64,000 nt of DNA, taken from Maritimibacter sp. (lineage in GTDB: Bacteria > Pseudomonadota > Alphaproteobacteria > Rhodobacterales > Rhodobacteraceae). This document shows, piece by piece, positions 51,809-61,409 of the stretch; position 1 is the stretch's first letter, and each line of letters opens with the position of its first letter. The stretch spans positions 1 through 64,000 of the forward strand of contig NZNT01000010.1 in assembly GCA_002695005.1 (NCBI GenBank), read 5' to 3'. Below the pieces are notes generated by a model, which saw only the letters and a list, made by a program, of their open reading frames with translations, ran no database searches and was not told the origin of the DNA. A program made the position numbers and the translations under genes.

Positions 51809-51874
51809 GCGTTAGCCTGATCACGAACGGAACGCGCGGCCGTTGAGTGTCCGCGTGGGGGATGAGGGCAAACC

Positions 51875-53491
51875 ATGACGTGGAAAAAACTGGCGTCGCA
51901 CCGGGCGAAGCAGGCGGACGTAACCATTGCGGCGCTGCTGGAAGACCCGGACCGGGCCACCGGATTTTCGCTGCGCATGGACGACATGCTGTTCGACTAT
52001 TCCAAGACGACCATCGACGACACGGCCCGCGACCTGCTGCTTGGACTTGCTGAAAGCGCAGGCGTCGCGGCCCGGCGCGAGGCGATGTTCACGGGCGAGA
52101 AGATCAACGAGACCGAGGGGCGGGCGGTCCTGCACACCGCGCTGCGCGATCCGGGGCCGGAGGGCGCGTTGGTGGACGGGGAGCCCGTTTTGCCTGGCGT
52201 CCATGAGACGCTCGACCGGATGGAGGAGTTCGCCGAGGGGCTGCGTACCGGCAAGGTGCGGCCGGTGAACGGCGGTCGCTTTACAGATGTGGTGAACATC
52301 GGGATCGGCGGCTCGGACCTTGGCCCCGCGATGGCGACGCTGGCGCTTGCGCCATTCCATGACGGCCCGCGGATGCATTACGTCTCCAACGTGGACGGCG
52401 CGCATATCCATGACACGCTACAGGCGCTGGACCCGAAATCGACGCTGGTGATCGTGGCCTCCAAGACGTTTACGACCATCGAGACCATGACCAACGCCGA
52501 AACGGCGCGCGAGTGGCTGCGCCGGGGCATCGGGGAAAGCGTCGTCGGGCGGCATTTCGCGGCCCTGTCCTCGGCGGTCGAGAAGACCACTGCCTGGGGC
52601 ATCGACCCGTCGCGTGTCTTCGGGTTCGAGGATTGGGTCGGCGGGCGCTATTCCGTCTGGGGCCCCGTGGGGCTTGGCCTGATGATCGCCGTAGGAGCCA
52701 AGCGCTTCCGGGAATTCCTGGCGGGCGGGCACGAGATGGACGTGCATTTCCGCGAGGCCGAGGGGGCCGAGAACATGCCGCTGATGCTGGCGCTTGTCGG
52801 GATCTGGCATAGGCAGGTCTGCGGCTACCCCACCCGCGCCGTGCTGCCCTACGATCAACGCCTGTCGCGGCTGCCCGCCTATCTTCAGCAACTGGAGATG
52901 GAGAGCAACGGCAAGTCGGTGGCGATGAATGGAACGACGCTGGACATCCCCTCGGGGCCGGTGGTGTGGGGCGAACCGGGGACGAATGGTCAGCATGCGT
53001 TCTATCAGCTCATTCATCAGGGGACCGAGCCGGTGCCGTGCGAATTCCTCGTGGCCGCCAAGGGGCATGAGCCGGACCTTGCGCACCAGCACGCGCTTCT
53101 GGTCGCCAATTGCCTTGCCCAGTCCGAGGCGCTGATGAAGGGCCGCACTCTGGAAGAGGCGCGGGAGATCATGCGCGAAAAGGGCGGCGATCCGGACGAT
53201 CTGGAGCGGCAGGCGCTGCACCGGGTCTTTCCCGGCAACCGCCCGTCAACGACGCTCGCTTATCCGATGCTCACGCCCCGGATGCTGGGTCGCGTCATCG
53301 CGCTTTATGAGCACCGTGTGTTCGTGGAAGGAGTGATCCTTGGCATCAACTCCTACGACCAGTGGGGCGTGGAACTGGGCAAGGAGCTGGCCGTAGCGCT
53401 GGCCCCGGTCCTGTCGGGTGAGGAGGACAGCGCGTCGAAGGATCCCTCGACGCGCCAGCTTGTAAGTTTCGTGCAGAATAACCGCGACTAG
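51875..53491 (+). CDS. pgi: Glucose-6-phosphate isomerase
   Basis: The 538-residue enzyme interconverts glucose- and fructose-6-phosphate. [37 protein letters not shown], and the [10 protein letters not shown] and [13 protein letters not shown] blocks are standard. It ends at the stop of the convergent nitronate monooxygenase gene (4-nt overlap). It joins zwf and pgl in one operon. Confidence 0.97.
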   Translation: MTWKKLASHRAKQADVTIAALLEDPDRATGFSLRMDDMLFDYSKTTIDDTARDLLLGLAESAGVAARREAMFTGEKINETEGRAVLHTALRDPGPEGALVDGEPVLPGVHETLDRMEEFAEGLRTGKVRPVNGGRFTDVVNIGIGGSDLGPAMATLALAPFHDGPRMHYVSNVDGAHIHDTLQALDPKSTLVIVASKTFTTIETMTNAETAREWLRRGIGESVVGRHFAALSSAVEKTTAWGIDPSRVFGFEDWVGGRYSVWGPVGLGLMIAVGAKRFREFLAGGHEMDVHFREAEGAENMPLMLALVGIWHRQVCGYPTRAVLPYDQRLSRLPAYLQQLEMESNGKSVAMNGTTLDIPSGPVVWGEPGTNGQHAFYQLIHQGTEPVPCEFLVAAKGHEPDLAHQHALLVANCLAQSEALMKGRTLEEAREIMREKGGDPDDLERQALHRVFPGNRPSTTLAYPMLTPRMLGRVIALYEHRVFVEGVILGINSYDQWGVELGKELAVALAPVLSGEEDSASKDPSTRQLVSFVQNNRD

Positions 53492-54462
53492 CCCAGACGT
53501 TTCTGAAGCCGGTTACGAGCCGCGGTCAGTTCGTTTTCCAGCCGCGCCACGACCTGGGCCACGGGCGGAACGGAGCGGATCGCGCCGATCCCTTGTCCCG
53601 CGCCCCAGATGTCGCGCCAGGCCTTCGACTTTTCGCCTGCTGCAACGCTGGACACGTCTCCCTTGTCGTCGCCAAGCGCGGTCGGGTCGAGCCCGGCCCT
53701 GGTGATCGACGGGATCAGGTAGTTGCCGTTCACCCCGGTGAAGTGGTCGGTGTAGAGGATGTCGTCCGCGCCGCTGTCGCAGATCATCTGCTTGTAGCCG
53801 TCCGGCGCGTTCGCCTCCTCTGTCGCGATGAACATCGACCCGGCATAGCCGCCATCCGCGCCCATCGCGACGGCGGCGAGGATCGCATCGCCCGTGGCTT
53901 GCGCGCCCGACAGAAAGACCGGGCCATCGAACCATTCGCGGATTTCCTGAATGAGCGCAAAGGGCGACCATGTGCCCGCATGCCCACCAGCACCTGCGGC
54001 CACGGCGATGAGACCGTCGGCCCCTTTCTCAATTGCCTTGTGGGCGAATTTCACATTGATGACGTCGTGCAGCACGACCGCACCCACGGAATGTGCCGCC
54101 TCGTTGATCTCGGGCCGCGCGCCGAGCGAGGTGATCCAGATCGGCACTTCGTGCTTCACGAGGATCTCGACATCGCGGGCGAGGCGCGCGTTGGTGCGGT
54201 GTGCGATCAGGTTGACGCCGAAGGGGGCCGAAGGTGCGTCCGGGTGGGCCGCGTCGTATTCTGCGAGTTCCGCCTTGATGCGCACCAGCCATTCTTCGAG
54301 CTGGATCGGCTCCCCCTCCTTCTCCCGCGCGTTCAGCGCCGGAAAGGTGCCGACGATCCCCGCCTTGCACTGGGCGATGACCAGTTCCGGGCCGGAACAG
54401 ATGAACATGGGCGCGCCGATCATGGGCAGACGCATGGTGTCGAAAATGGCGGGAAGGGTCAT
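53488..54462 (-). CDS. Nitronate monooxygenase / NAD(P)H-dependent flavin oxidoreductase
   Basis: With the start at 54462 the protein is 324 residues. It is an FMN TIM barrel of the 2-nitropropane dioxygenase family: [39 protein letters not shown] and [27 protein letters not shown]. The last blocks are typical, with the catalytic histidine in AGGHAG. It oxidises nitronates or acts as an enoyl reductase-like oxidoreductase. It lies 1 nt after the enoyl-CoA hydratase gene on the minus strand, so it is in the beta-oxidation operon. Confidence 0.88.
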   Translation of the reverse strand: MTLPAIFDTMRLPMIGAPMFICSGPELVIAQCKAGIVGTFPALNAREKEGEPIQLEEWLVRIKAELAEYDAAHPDAPSAPFGVNLIAHRTNARLARDVEILVKHEVPIWITSLGARPEINEAAHSVGAVVLHDVINVKFAHKAIEKGADGLIAVAAGAGGHAGTWSPFALIQEIREWFDGPVFLSGAQATGDAILAAVAMGADGGYAGSMFIATEEANAPDGYKQMICDSGADDILYTDHFTGVNGNYLIPSITRAGLDPTALGDDKGDVSSVAAGEKSKAWRDIWGAGQGIGAIRSVPPVAQVVARLENELTAARNRLQKRLG

Positions 54463-54463
54463 G

Positions 54464-55237
54464 TCAGGTGCCTGTGAAATTGGGTTTGCGTTTCTCGAAA
54501 AAGGCCGCGACGCCTTCGCGGGTGTCGTTCGCCTCGGCAAGCGCGGTCTGTTCCGTGCCCTCAGCGCCGATCGCGTCGGCATAGGACATGCCGTCGACGG
54601 CGCGCAGGAGGCGTTTGGCGGCAGCGGTGGCCAGCGGCGGGCCGGCCGCGATGCGGGTTGCGAGCGCGGTGGTGGCCTGTGCCAGATCGTCGTCAGGGTG
54701 CATCTCGTTTGCCAGACCGAGCGCGACGGCTTCGGACGCCGGGATGCGCCGGGCTTCGAGGATCGTCTGGAGCGCGCGCTTGTAGCCCAGCCCGCGTTGC
54801 AGGAGCCAGGTGTTGCCGCCGTCGGGGATCAGGTTGATCGCGGCGAAGGCCATGTAAATATTGGCGCTTTCGGCCATCACCATCATGTCGCAGTTCATCG
54901 CGAGCGCCGCGCCTATCCCGGCCGCGGAGCCGTGGACCTGCGAGATCCAGATTTTCGGAGACGCGCTGATCGACGCAAGGATGGGGCGGTATTCCTGTTC
55001 CAGAAACAGCCCCGTGTGGCGCGAGAGACCCTCTTTCAGGTCGGTGCCGGAGCAGAAACCCCGACCCGCGCCCGAGATGATCACTGTGCGCACGTCGGCG
55101 TTTTCGTGGACGTTCAGGATCGCCTCGCGCAGCCCTTCACGCAGCGTCGGGTCCATCGCGTTGAAGGCGTCTGGCCGGTTCAGGGTGATGCGGGCAATGG
55201 CGCCGTCGTTTTCGTAAAGGATGGGATCGTCGGACAT
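54464..55237 (-). CDS. Enoyl-CoA hydratase/isomerase family protein
   Basis: The 257-residue crotonase-fold protein has ITLNRPDAFNAMDPTLREGL, GAGRGFCSGTDLKEGLSRH and HGSAAGIGAALAMNCDMMVM. The glycine oxyanion hole is in place. The substrate is not known. It lies 10 nt after the CoA-transferase gene and 1 nt before the nitronate monooxygenase gene. Confidence 0.88.
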   Translation of the reverse strand: MSDDPILYENDGAIARITLNRPDAFNAMDPTLREGLREAILNVHENADVRTVIISGAGRGFCSGTDLKEGLSRHTGLFLEQEYRPILASISASPKIWISQVHGSAAGIGAALAMNCDMMVMAESANIYMAFAAINLIPDGGNTWLLQRGLGYKRALQTILEARRIPASEAVALGLANEMHPDDDLAQATTALATRIAAGPPLATAAAKRLLRAVDGMSYADAIGAEGTEQTALAEANDTREGVAAFFEKRKPNFTGT

Positions 55238-55247
55238 GCGGTTCCTC

Positions 55248-56375
55248 TCAGGTCAGGACGCCGGCATCGCGAAGCTGCGCGATGGCGTCATCGTCATAGC
55301 CGAGGCTTTTGAGTACGGTGTCGGTATCGCTGCCGGGGGCCTGCGGTGGGGTTGGGGCAGACGGGGCCGAGCGACTGAATCGTGGGGCCGGGGCGGCCTG
55401 CGTGACGCCGTCGACCTTTGTGAAGGTGCCGCGTGCAGCCATGTGCGGGTGGTCCGGAGCCTCGCTCCAGGTCAGGACGGGTGACGCGCAAGCGTCCGAG
55501 CCGTCGAAGATCGCAGCCCATTCGTCGCGGGTCTTTTGCCTGAACACCTCGGCGTAGGCCGCGCGCCGGTCCGGCCAGTCGCCCATGGCGTTCTGGCTGG
55601 CAAGGTGGTCTTCCGTCAGGCCGGCGAGGCGCACGAGTTCGGCGTAAAACTGCGGCTCGAGCGGGCCGACGGCAAGGAATTTGCCGTCCGCGCATTCGTA
55701 TGTGCGATAGAACGGGGCCCCGCCGTCCAGCAGGTTGGCCTGCCGGTCCTCGGTCCACTGGCCGCGCGCGATGAAGGTGTGGATCAGCCCCATCATCGCC
55801 GAAGCCCCGTCGACCATTGCCGCATCAACCACCTGACCCTTGCCCGAGGTCTGGCGCTCATACAGCGCGGCCATGATCCCGAAGAGAAGGAACATGGTCC
55901 CGCCGCCGTAATCCGCGCCGATGTTGAGGGGCGGGGGTGGGGTGCGGTCGGCCTCGCCCGTCGCGTGGAGGAAGCCGGTGAGGCCGAGATAGTTGATGTC
56001 ATGGCCGGCCGTCTGGGCGAGGGGGCCATCCTGACCCCAGCCGGTCATGCGGCCATAGACGAGGCGCGGGTTGACCGCATGGCAGTCCTCTGGCCCCAAC
56101 TCCATGCGTTCCATCACGCCGGGCCGGAACCCTTCGATCAGCACGTCGGCTGACTCGATCAGCGCCATCGCGGCGGAGACGCCTTTGGGCGACTTGAGGT
56201 TCAGGGCAACCGAGCGTTTGCCACGGTTGTTGATGTCGGTCTTGTCGGCAGGGCCGGATTTGCGGGTGACGAGCACCACCTCCGCGCCCAGATCCGCAAG
56301 GAACTGGCCCGCCAGAGGGGCGGGGCCAAGCCCTTGCATTTCGACGACTTTCAGACCTTCGAGCGGCCCGCTCAT
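55248..56375 (-). CDS. CaiB/BaiF family CoA-transferase (alpha-methylacyl-CoA racemase-like)
   Basis: The 375-residue protein is of the class III CoA-transferase family: MSGPLEGLKVVEMQGLGPAPLAGQFLADLGAEVV, GKRSVALNLKSPKG, and VLIEGFRPGVMERMELGPEDC. GRMTGWGQDGPLAQTAGHDINYLGLTG, typical of alpha-methylacyl-CoA racemases, follows. It probably racemises branched acyl-CoAs for beta-oxidation. It overlaps the previous gene's stop by 4 nt. Confidence 0.88.
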   Translation of the reverse strand: MSGPLEGLKVVEMQGLGPAPLAGQFLADLGAEVVLVTRKSGPADKTDINNRGKRSVALNLKSPKGVSAAMALIESADVLIEGFRPGVMERMELGPEDCHAVNPRLVYGRMTGWGQDGPLAQTAGHDINYLGLTGFLHATGEADRTPPPPLNIGADYGGGTMFLLFGIMAALYERQTSGKGQVVDAAMVDGASAMMGLIHTFIARGQWTEDRQANLLDGGAPFYRTYECADGKFLAVGPLEPQFYAELVRLAGLTEDHLASQNAMGDWPDRRAAYAEVFRQKTRDEWAAIFDGSDACASPVLTWSEAPDHPHMAARGTFTKVDGVTQAAPAPRFSRSAPSAPTPPQAPGSDTDTVLKSLGYDDDAIAQLRDAGVLT

Positions 56376-58519
56376 GCCGCCTTGGCCTCGCTCTCGCGCA
56401 AGCGGTCATAGATCGTATCGGGCACCGCGAACCGTTCGCCGTACTTGTCCGCGAGTTCCTTGGCGCGGCCCTTGAACGTGTCGATCCCTTCACCCTTGAT
56501 GAACTGGATCGCGCCGCCGGTGTGATGCGGGAAGCCGATGGCCATGATGCCGCCGAGGTTGGCTTCGATCTCGGTGTTCAGCACGCCTTCGTCGAGGCAG
56601 CGCAGGGTCTCGATCGCCTGACGGTAGAGGATGCGGTCGATGGCGTCCTGCAAAGGAATGTCGGCATTGCCCTTGGCAAACTGGCCGAGCCCGTCCCAGA
56701 GGTGCCGGTTTCCGTCGCTGTCGTAGTCGTAGAACCCGCCGCCATATTGGCGCCCGCCACGGCCCATTTCGATCATCGGCTCGGTCACGTCGCGTGTTGC
56801 GGTGTTGTGGTGGCCGAACTGGCTGTCGACGCCCAGACGCTCGTCCAGAGCCTCATGCGTCTTGCGCACCTTCTGGCTGAGGATCAGCGACACTTCGTCG
56901 AACACCTGAAGCGGGCCGACGGGCATGCCGGCGAGCCATGCCGCGCGTTCGATCGCCGTGGGTTTCATTCCGTCCACCAGAAGCTGACAGCCTTCGTCCA
57001 TGAAGGTGCCGAACACGCGGGAGGTGAAGAAGCCGCGCGAGTCGTTCACGACGATGGGCATGTATCCGATCTGCTGGACGTAGTCGTAGGCTTTGCGCAG
57101 CGTGTCCTGCGAGGTCTTTTCGCCCATGATGATCTCGACCACCTTCATCTTGTCGACGGGCGAGAAGAAGTGGAGGCCGATGAACCGGGTCGGGTCCGGG
57201 CAGCTTTCGGCGAGGATCGAGATCGGCAGGGTCGAAGTGTTGGAGCCGTAGATCCCGTCATCCGACAGCATCGGCCAGGTGTCCGCGATGACCTTGTCCT
57301 TGAGGTCGATGTCCTCGAACACCGCTTCGATGATGATGTCGACGCTGCCGGGAGCGGCATTCTCGGACACGGGTTCGATTCGTGACAGAAGCGCGGATTT
57401 CGCGTCTTCGTCCATACGCCCGCGTCCGATGGCCTTGTCGCATAGCTTCTCGGAATAGCCTTTGCCCTTTTCGGCACTGGCCATTTCGGTGTCCTTGAGC
57501 ATCGTCTTCAGCCCGCGTTTGGCGTGGGCATAGGCGATGCCCGAGCCCATCATGCCCGCGCCCAATACGGCAGCGGATGTTGCTTTCCAACGATCCCCTT
57601 CGGGCCGGACCTTGCCGGACTTGATGCCTTGCATACCGAAAAAGAAGGTCGAGATCGCGGCCTTGGCCTCCTTCGAGGCCATGAGGCCGATGAACCGCCG
57701 CGTCTCCATCCGAAGCGCCGCGTCGAAGTTCATCTTCATCGAGGTCACGGCGACGTCGAGGATCTTCTCGGGGGCCGGGAGCAAACCGCGGGTTTTCTGG
57801 TAGAGCATGGCCGACGCGCCAATCATGGTCTGGCGGATGCGCGGGTGGAGCGCGTCGCCACCAGGGTAGCGGAAGCCCTTTTGGTCCCAAGGTTGGGTGT
57901 GGCTGTCCGGGTTCGCCTTGATCCACGCCTTCGCGGCCGGGATCAGGTCGTCACGGGTCGCGACGATCTCGTCCACCATGCCGATTTCGAGCGCTTTGCG
58001 CGGCGGGAGTTGCTTGCCCTCGAGCAGGAGGGGGAGGGCGGTTTCCAGCCCGAGCTTGGCGGTCATCCGCACGACGCCCCCGGCACCGGGAAGCAGTCCA
58101 AGCGTCACCTCCGGCAGGCCGGTGATCGCCTTGGGGTCGTCCACGACGATGCGGTGGTTGCACGACAGGCAAAGCTCATAGCCGCCCCCCAGCGCCGCGC
58201 CGTTGATTGCGGCGACCACCGGGACCGGGAGCTTTTCCAGGCGGCGGTAGGTCGCCTTGGAATTCTCGATCAGGGCGAACTCGCGCTCTCCGGCTTCCTT
58301 GGTGGCGAGAATGTCGTTCAGGTCGCCGCCTGCGAAGAAGGTCGATTTGGCGGATGCAAAGACGACACCGGTGAGGCCCTCTTCCGCTTCGAGCCTGTCG
58401 CACAGGGCGCGCATCCCCGGCTCGAACCGGGCGTTCATCGTGTTTGCGCCCTGACCTTGCATGTCCATCGTCACGGTGACGATGCCGTCGGCGTCTTTCT
58501 CGTAAATGAAGTCTTCCAT
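56372..58519 (-). CDS. fadJ: Bifunctional enoyl-CoA hydratase / 3-hydroxyacyl-CoA dehydrogenase (FadJ/FadB-like)
   Basis: With the start at 58519 (MEDFIYEKDADGIVTVTMD) the protein is 715 residues. The N-terminal third is a crotonase domain (VVAAINGAALGGGYELCLSC, KSTFFAGGDLNDI); then NAD-binding AAVLGAGMMGSGIAYAHAKRG and the 3-hydroxyacyl-CoA dehydrogenase domain (GLHFFSPVDKMKVVEIIMG). The length fits FadJ/FadB multifunctional enzymes. It works with the thiolase 11 nt upstream. Upstream in-frame sequence is non-coding shadow within the thiolase gene. The gene symbol is by homology. Confidence 0.92.
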   Translation of the reverse strand: MEDFIYEKDADGIVTVTMDMQGQGANTMNARFEPGMRALCDRLEAEEGLTGVVFASAKSTFFAGGDLNDILATKEAGEREFALIENSKATYRRLEKLPVPVVAAINGAALGGGYELCLSCNHRIVVDDPKAITGLPEVTLGLLPGAGGVVRMTAKLGLETALPLLLEGKQLPPRKALEIGMVDEIVATRDDLIPAAKAWIKANPDSHTQPWDQKGFRYPGGDALHPRIRQTMIGASAMLYQKTRGLLPAPEKILDVAVTSMKMNFDAALRMETRRFIGLMASKEAKAAISTFFFGMQGIKSGKVRPEGDRWKATSAAVLGAGMMGSGIAYAHAKRGLKTMLKDTEMASAEKGKGYSEKLCDKAIGRGRMDEDAKSALLSRIEPVSENAAPGSVDIIIEAVFEDIDLKDKVIADTWPMLSDDGIYGSNTSTLPISILAESCPDPTRFIGLHFFSPVDKMKVVEIIMGEKTSQDTLRKAYDYVQQIGYMPIVVNDSRGFFTSRVFGTFMDEGCQLLVDGMKPTAIERAAWLAGMPVGPLQVFDEVSLILSQKVRKTHEALDERLGVDSQFGHHNTATRDVTEPMIEMGRGGRQYGGGFYDYDSDGNRHLWDGLGQFAKGNADIPLQDAIDRILYRQAIETLRCLDEGVLNTEIEANLGGIMAIGFPHHTGGAIQFIKGEGIDTFKGRAKELADKYGERFAVPDTIYDRLRESEAKAA

Positions 58520-58530
58520 GATCTCTTCCC

Positions 58531-59739
58531 TCACAGACGCTCGATGATGGACGCGATGCCCATGCCGCCGCCGACGCACATGCAGATCAGCGCGCGCTTC
58601 AGGTTTCGCCGCTCCAACTCGTCGAGCATGGTGGAGACGAGGCAGCCCCCTGTCGCCCCCAGCGGGTGACCCATCGCGATGGCACCGCCGACGACGTTGA
58701 GCTTTTCGTCCGGCACATCGAGGTCGCGTTGGAGGCGCAGGGCGACCGACGCGAAGGCCTCGTTGATTTCGACGAGGTCGATGTCGTCCATGGTCAGGCC
58801 CGCCTTGGCGAGCGCTTTTCTGGACGCAGGGCCGGGCCCCGTCAGCATGATCGTGGGTTCTGTTGCCGTGAGCGCGATGGAAACGACGCGGCCACGCGGA
58901 TTGAGGCCGAGGTCTTTGCCGGCCTGGGCGTTGCCGACCATGATGAGCGAGGCGCCGTCGACGATGCCCGACGAATTGCCGGGCGTGTGGACGTGGTTGA
59001 TCCGCTCGACTTCCGGGTATTTCGCGAGGGCCACGGAGTCGAAGCCCATCGCGCCGGGCTTTTCGAACGAGGCACGCAGGGCGCCGAGTTTCTGCATGTC
59101 CGTGTCCGGCTTGATGAAATCGTCGCGTTCCAGAACGACGATCCCGTTCTCGTCGCGCACCGGGATGACCGAGCGGTCGAACCAGCCGGAATCGCGGGCA
59201 TGGGCCGCGCGTTTCTGGCTTTCGAGTGCGAAGGCGTCGACATCGTCGCGGCTCCACCCTTCGATGGTGGCGATCAGGTCGGCCCCGATGCCCTGCGGTA
59301 CAAAGCCGGTGTCGAGCGCGGTTTCCGGGTCTTCGGCGAAGGGGCCGCCGTCGGCCCCCATCGGGACGCGGCTCATCGATTCGAACCCGCCGGCGCAGAC
59401 GAGGTCTTCCCAGCCCGAGGCCACCTTGGCGGCCGCGGTATTAAACGTGTCGAGGCCGGAAGCGCAGAAGCGGTTGACCTGTGCGCCCGGCACGCTGTCG
59501 TCCCAACCGGCCTTTTGCAGCGCGATTTTCGGCAGCACCGCGCCCTGTTCCATGACCGGGGCCACGCAGCCCAGCATCACATCGTCCACCCGGGCGGTGT
59601 CGAAGTCGTGCCGGTCGGTCATTTCATTCAGAAGCGAGGTGACGAGGTGGATCGGCTTCACCTCGTGCAGGGTGCCGTCCGCCTTGCCCTTGGAGCGGGG
59701 CGTTCGGATCGCATCGTAGATATAGGCTGCTTCAGCCAT
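58531..59739 (-). CDS. fadI: Acetyl-CoA C-acyltransferase (thiolase)
   Basis: The 402-residue thiolase has the acyl-binding cysteine in [24 protein letters not shown], and the [14 protein letters not shown] histidine block; the second cysteine is in [10 protein letters not shown]. It gives acetyl-CoA from 3-oxoacyl-CoA. It is the first gene of the cluster running thiolase, FadJ, CoA-transferase, enoyl-CoA hydratase, nitronate monooxygenase. Symbol by homology only. Confidence 0.92.
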   Translation of the reverse strand: MAEAAYIYDAIRTPRSKGKADGTLHEVKPIHLVTSLLNEMTDRHDFDTARVDDVMLGCVAPVMEQGAVLPKIALQKAGWDDSVPGAQVNRFCASGLDTFNTAAAKVASGWEDLVCAGGFESMSRVPMGADGGPFAEDPETALDTGFVPQGIGADLIATIEGWSRDDVDAFALESQKRAAHARDSGWFDRSVIPVRDENGIVVLERDDFIKPDTDMQKLGALRASFEKPGAMGFDSVALAKYPEVERINHVHTPGNSSGIVDGASLIMVGNAQAGKDLGLNPRGRVVSIALTATEPTIMLTGPGPASRKALAKAGLTMDDIDLVEINEAFASVALRLQRDLDVPDEKLNVVGGAIAMGHPLGATGGCLVSTMLDELERRNLKRALICMCVGGGMGIASIIERL

Positions 59740-59769
59740 GGCTTTGTCCTCCCATGAGATCCCGTCCGG

Positions 59770-60390
59770 TCAGGCTGCGTCGAAGACGGCGAGCCGGGGC
59801 AGGGGATCAAGTTCGCGTTGAGTGATGGCGCGTGCTTCGGCGGGGTCAAGTCCGACGCCGCGTAGCATGATCTCGGCCGTGTCCGATCCGGCCTGTCGCC
59901 AGGTGCGTCGGCCGTCGAGGACGAGGCTCATCGCGCCGAAGGTCGCGCCCCCTGCCGTGGCCGTGATCGAGGCCACCTGATCGCGCAGAAACGTGAACCG
60001 GCCCGAGATCAGGCCGCTCCGCAATTCCTCGGCCGGCATTTCGGCCCAGAAGCTGCCGAGCCGGGGTTCCAGCATGGCGTAGCGCGCGATGAAGCGGCCC
60101 CAGTGCGGGTCGTCATGGACGCGCCGCACGCAGAGGCGAATCGAGGCCGATACCTTTTCGGCCGGGTCGTCCATGTCGGCGCAGGCGGCGTTGATCGAGC
60201 TTCGAAATTCGGTCGCCACCGTTTCACACACCGATGTGAAGAGGTCATGCGGGTCGTCGAGGTTATTGTAGATCGTGCCGCGCGAGAGTCCCGCTTCGCG
60301 GGCGAGGTCGCTGACAGCCACAGTCTTTCCGCCTTCGGTGGCAAAGATGCGCATGGCGGCCTCGTGAATGCGCGGGGTGGCGGTATTCAT
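59770..60390 (-). CDS. TetR/AcrR family regulator
   Basis: With the start at 60390 the protein is 206 residues. The N-terminal DNA-binding helix-turn-helix is in VAVSDLAREAGLSRGTIYNNLDDPHDLFTSV. The C-terminal ligand domain is unknown. It lies upstream of the thiolase gene on the same strand and is divergent from the liv operon. It likely controls the beta-oxidation genes, the liv operon or both, with an acyl-CoA as ligand. Confidence 0.87.
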   Translation of the reverse strand: MNTATPRIHEAAMRIFATEGGKTVAVSDLAREAGLSRGTIYNNLDDPHDLFTSVCETVATEFRSSINAACADMDDPAEKVSASIRLCVRRVHDDPHWGRFIARYAMLEPRLGSFWAEMPAEELRSGLISGRFTFLRDQVASITATAGGATFGAMSLVLDGRRTWRQAGSDTAEIMLRGVGLDPAEARAITQRELDPLPRLAVFDAA

Positions 60391-60428
60391 CTTTCGTGTC
60401 CGTCCCGAAAAATCGTTGTTGACTGAAA

Positions 60429-60446
60429 TTGAACACGAGTGTTTAA
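60429..60446. promoter_or_regulatory. Candidate TetR operator in divergent gap
   Basis: TTGAACACGAGTGTTTAA contains the perfect inverted repeat AACAC-GA-GTGTT (60432-60443). It is 42 nt upstream of the TetR gene and 60 nt before the first liv ORF. Larger arms TTGAC and GTCAA surround it. Confidence 0.6.
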
Positions 60447-60487
60447 ATCGTGTCAACAGCGTTCATTGCCGATGGGAGGAGACGGCC

Positions 60488-60532
60488 ATGATAGACTGCA
60501 TGAGGGGCGCAATTGCGTCCGGGCTCCGCTGA
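60488..60532 (+). CDS. Short leader ORF coupled to livH
   Basis: A 14-codon ORF (MIDCMRGAIASGLR) follows the strong ribosome-binding stretch GGGAGGAGACGGCC, while livH itself has none. Its stop overlaps the livH start as TGATG. Translation of livH is probably by coupling to this ORF. It is not rich in branched-chain codons, so classical attenuation is unlikely. Confidence 0.5.
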   Translation: MIDCMRGAIASGLR

Positions 60533-61407
60533 TGGAGTTTCTGCAGCTGATTATCGGAGGACTGGCGAACGGGTGCATCTATGGCCTCGTCGCACTTGGC
60601 TTCGTCATGATTTACAAGGCCAGCGAGGGCGTGAACTTCGCCCAAGGCGACATGATGATGCTGGGCGCCTTCGTCGCGCTCGGGATCGGAAACACCGACC
60701 AGATGGGGCTTCCGTTCGGGATCGCGGTGATCCTTGCAATGGCGATCATGTTCGCCGTCGGATGGGGGGTCGAACGGGTCGTGGTGCGCCAGATCTTCGG
60801 CCAGCCGCAATTCGCACTCGTCATCCTGACCATCGCGATGGGCTTTGTCTTCCGCTTCGTGGCCGGGTCGATCTGGGGCTATACGCCGCTGGTGCTGGAA
60901 ACCCCCTTCGCCGGGCAGAATTTCAGGGGCGGAGGGCTGGTCGTCGGCCTTGCCGATCTCGTCACCATCGGGGTGACGCTTGCACTGACGCTGGCGCTCT
61001 GGGCTTTCTTCGCGTTCACCAAGATCGGGCTGGCCGCACAGGCGGCGAGCCAGAACCAGATGGCGGCCTATATCGTCGGCGTGCCGGTGATGCGGATCAA
61101 CTCGCTCATCTGGGGCCTCTCGGGTGCCGTGGCGACCGTGGCCGGCGTGCTTTACGCGACCAAGGGCGCCATCGACCCGAACATCGGCCTTCTGGGCATC
61201 AAGGCCTTTGCGGCGGCGGTGATCGGCGGCATGGGGTCGCTTCCCGGCGCGCTTCTGGGCGGGCTGATCATCGGTGTGATCGAGCCGGTGGCGGGGCGCT
61301 ATGCCCCCGGTGAGCTGGCCAAGATGTCGCCGTACATCATCATGCTCGTCGTGCTGGTGCTGCGGCCCGGCGGCCTGTTCTCGCAGATCCAGATGAAGAA
61401 GGTCTGA
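60532..61407 (+). CDS. livH: Branched-chain amino acid ABC transporter permease LivH
   Basis: From ATG 60532 the protein is 291 residues with about eight helices. FLQLIIGGLANGCIYGLVALGFVMIYKASEGVNFAQGDMMML is the family opening, and AVIGGMGSLPGALLGGLIIGVIE the conserved later block. It is the first permease of the LIV-I transporter family (substrate branched-chain amino acids or other small amides or acids). The usual substrate-binding protein gene is not upstream, so it may be beyond the window end or elsewhere. Confidence 0.9.
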   Translation: MEFLQLIIGGLANGCIYGLVALGFVMIYKASEGVNFAQGDMMMLGAFVALGIGNTDQMGLPFGIAVILAMAIMFAVGWGVERVVVRQIFGQPQFALVILTIAMGFVFRFVAGSIWGYTPLVLETPFAGQNFRGGGLVVGLADLVTIGVTLALTLALWAFFAFTKIGLAAQAASQNQMAAYIVGVPVMRINSLIWGLSGAVATVAGVLYATKGAIDPNIGLLGIKAFAAAVIGGMGSLPGALLGGLIIGVIEPVAGRYAPGELAKMSPYIIMLVVLVLRPGGLFSQIQMKKV

Positions 61408-61409
61408 GT

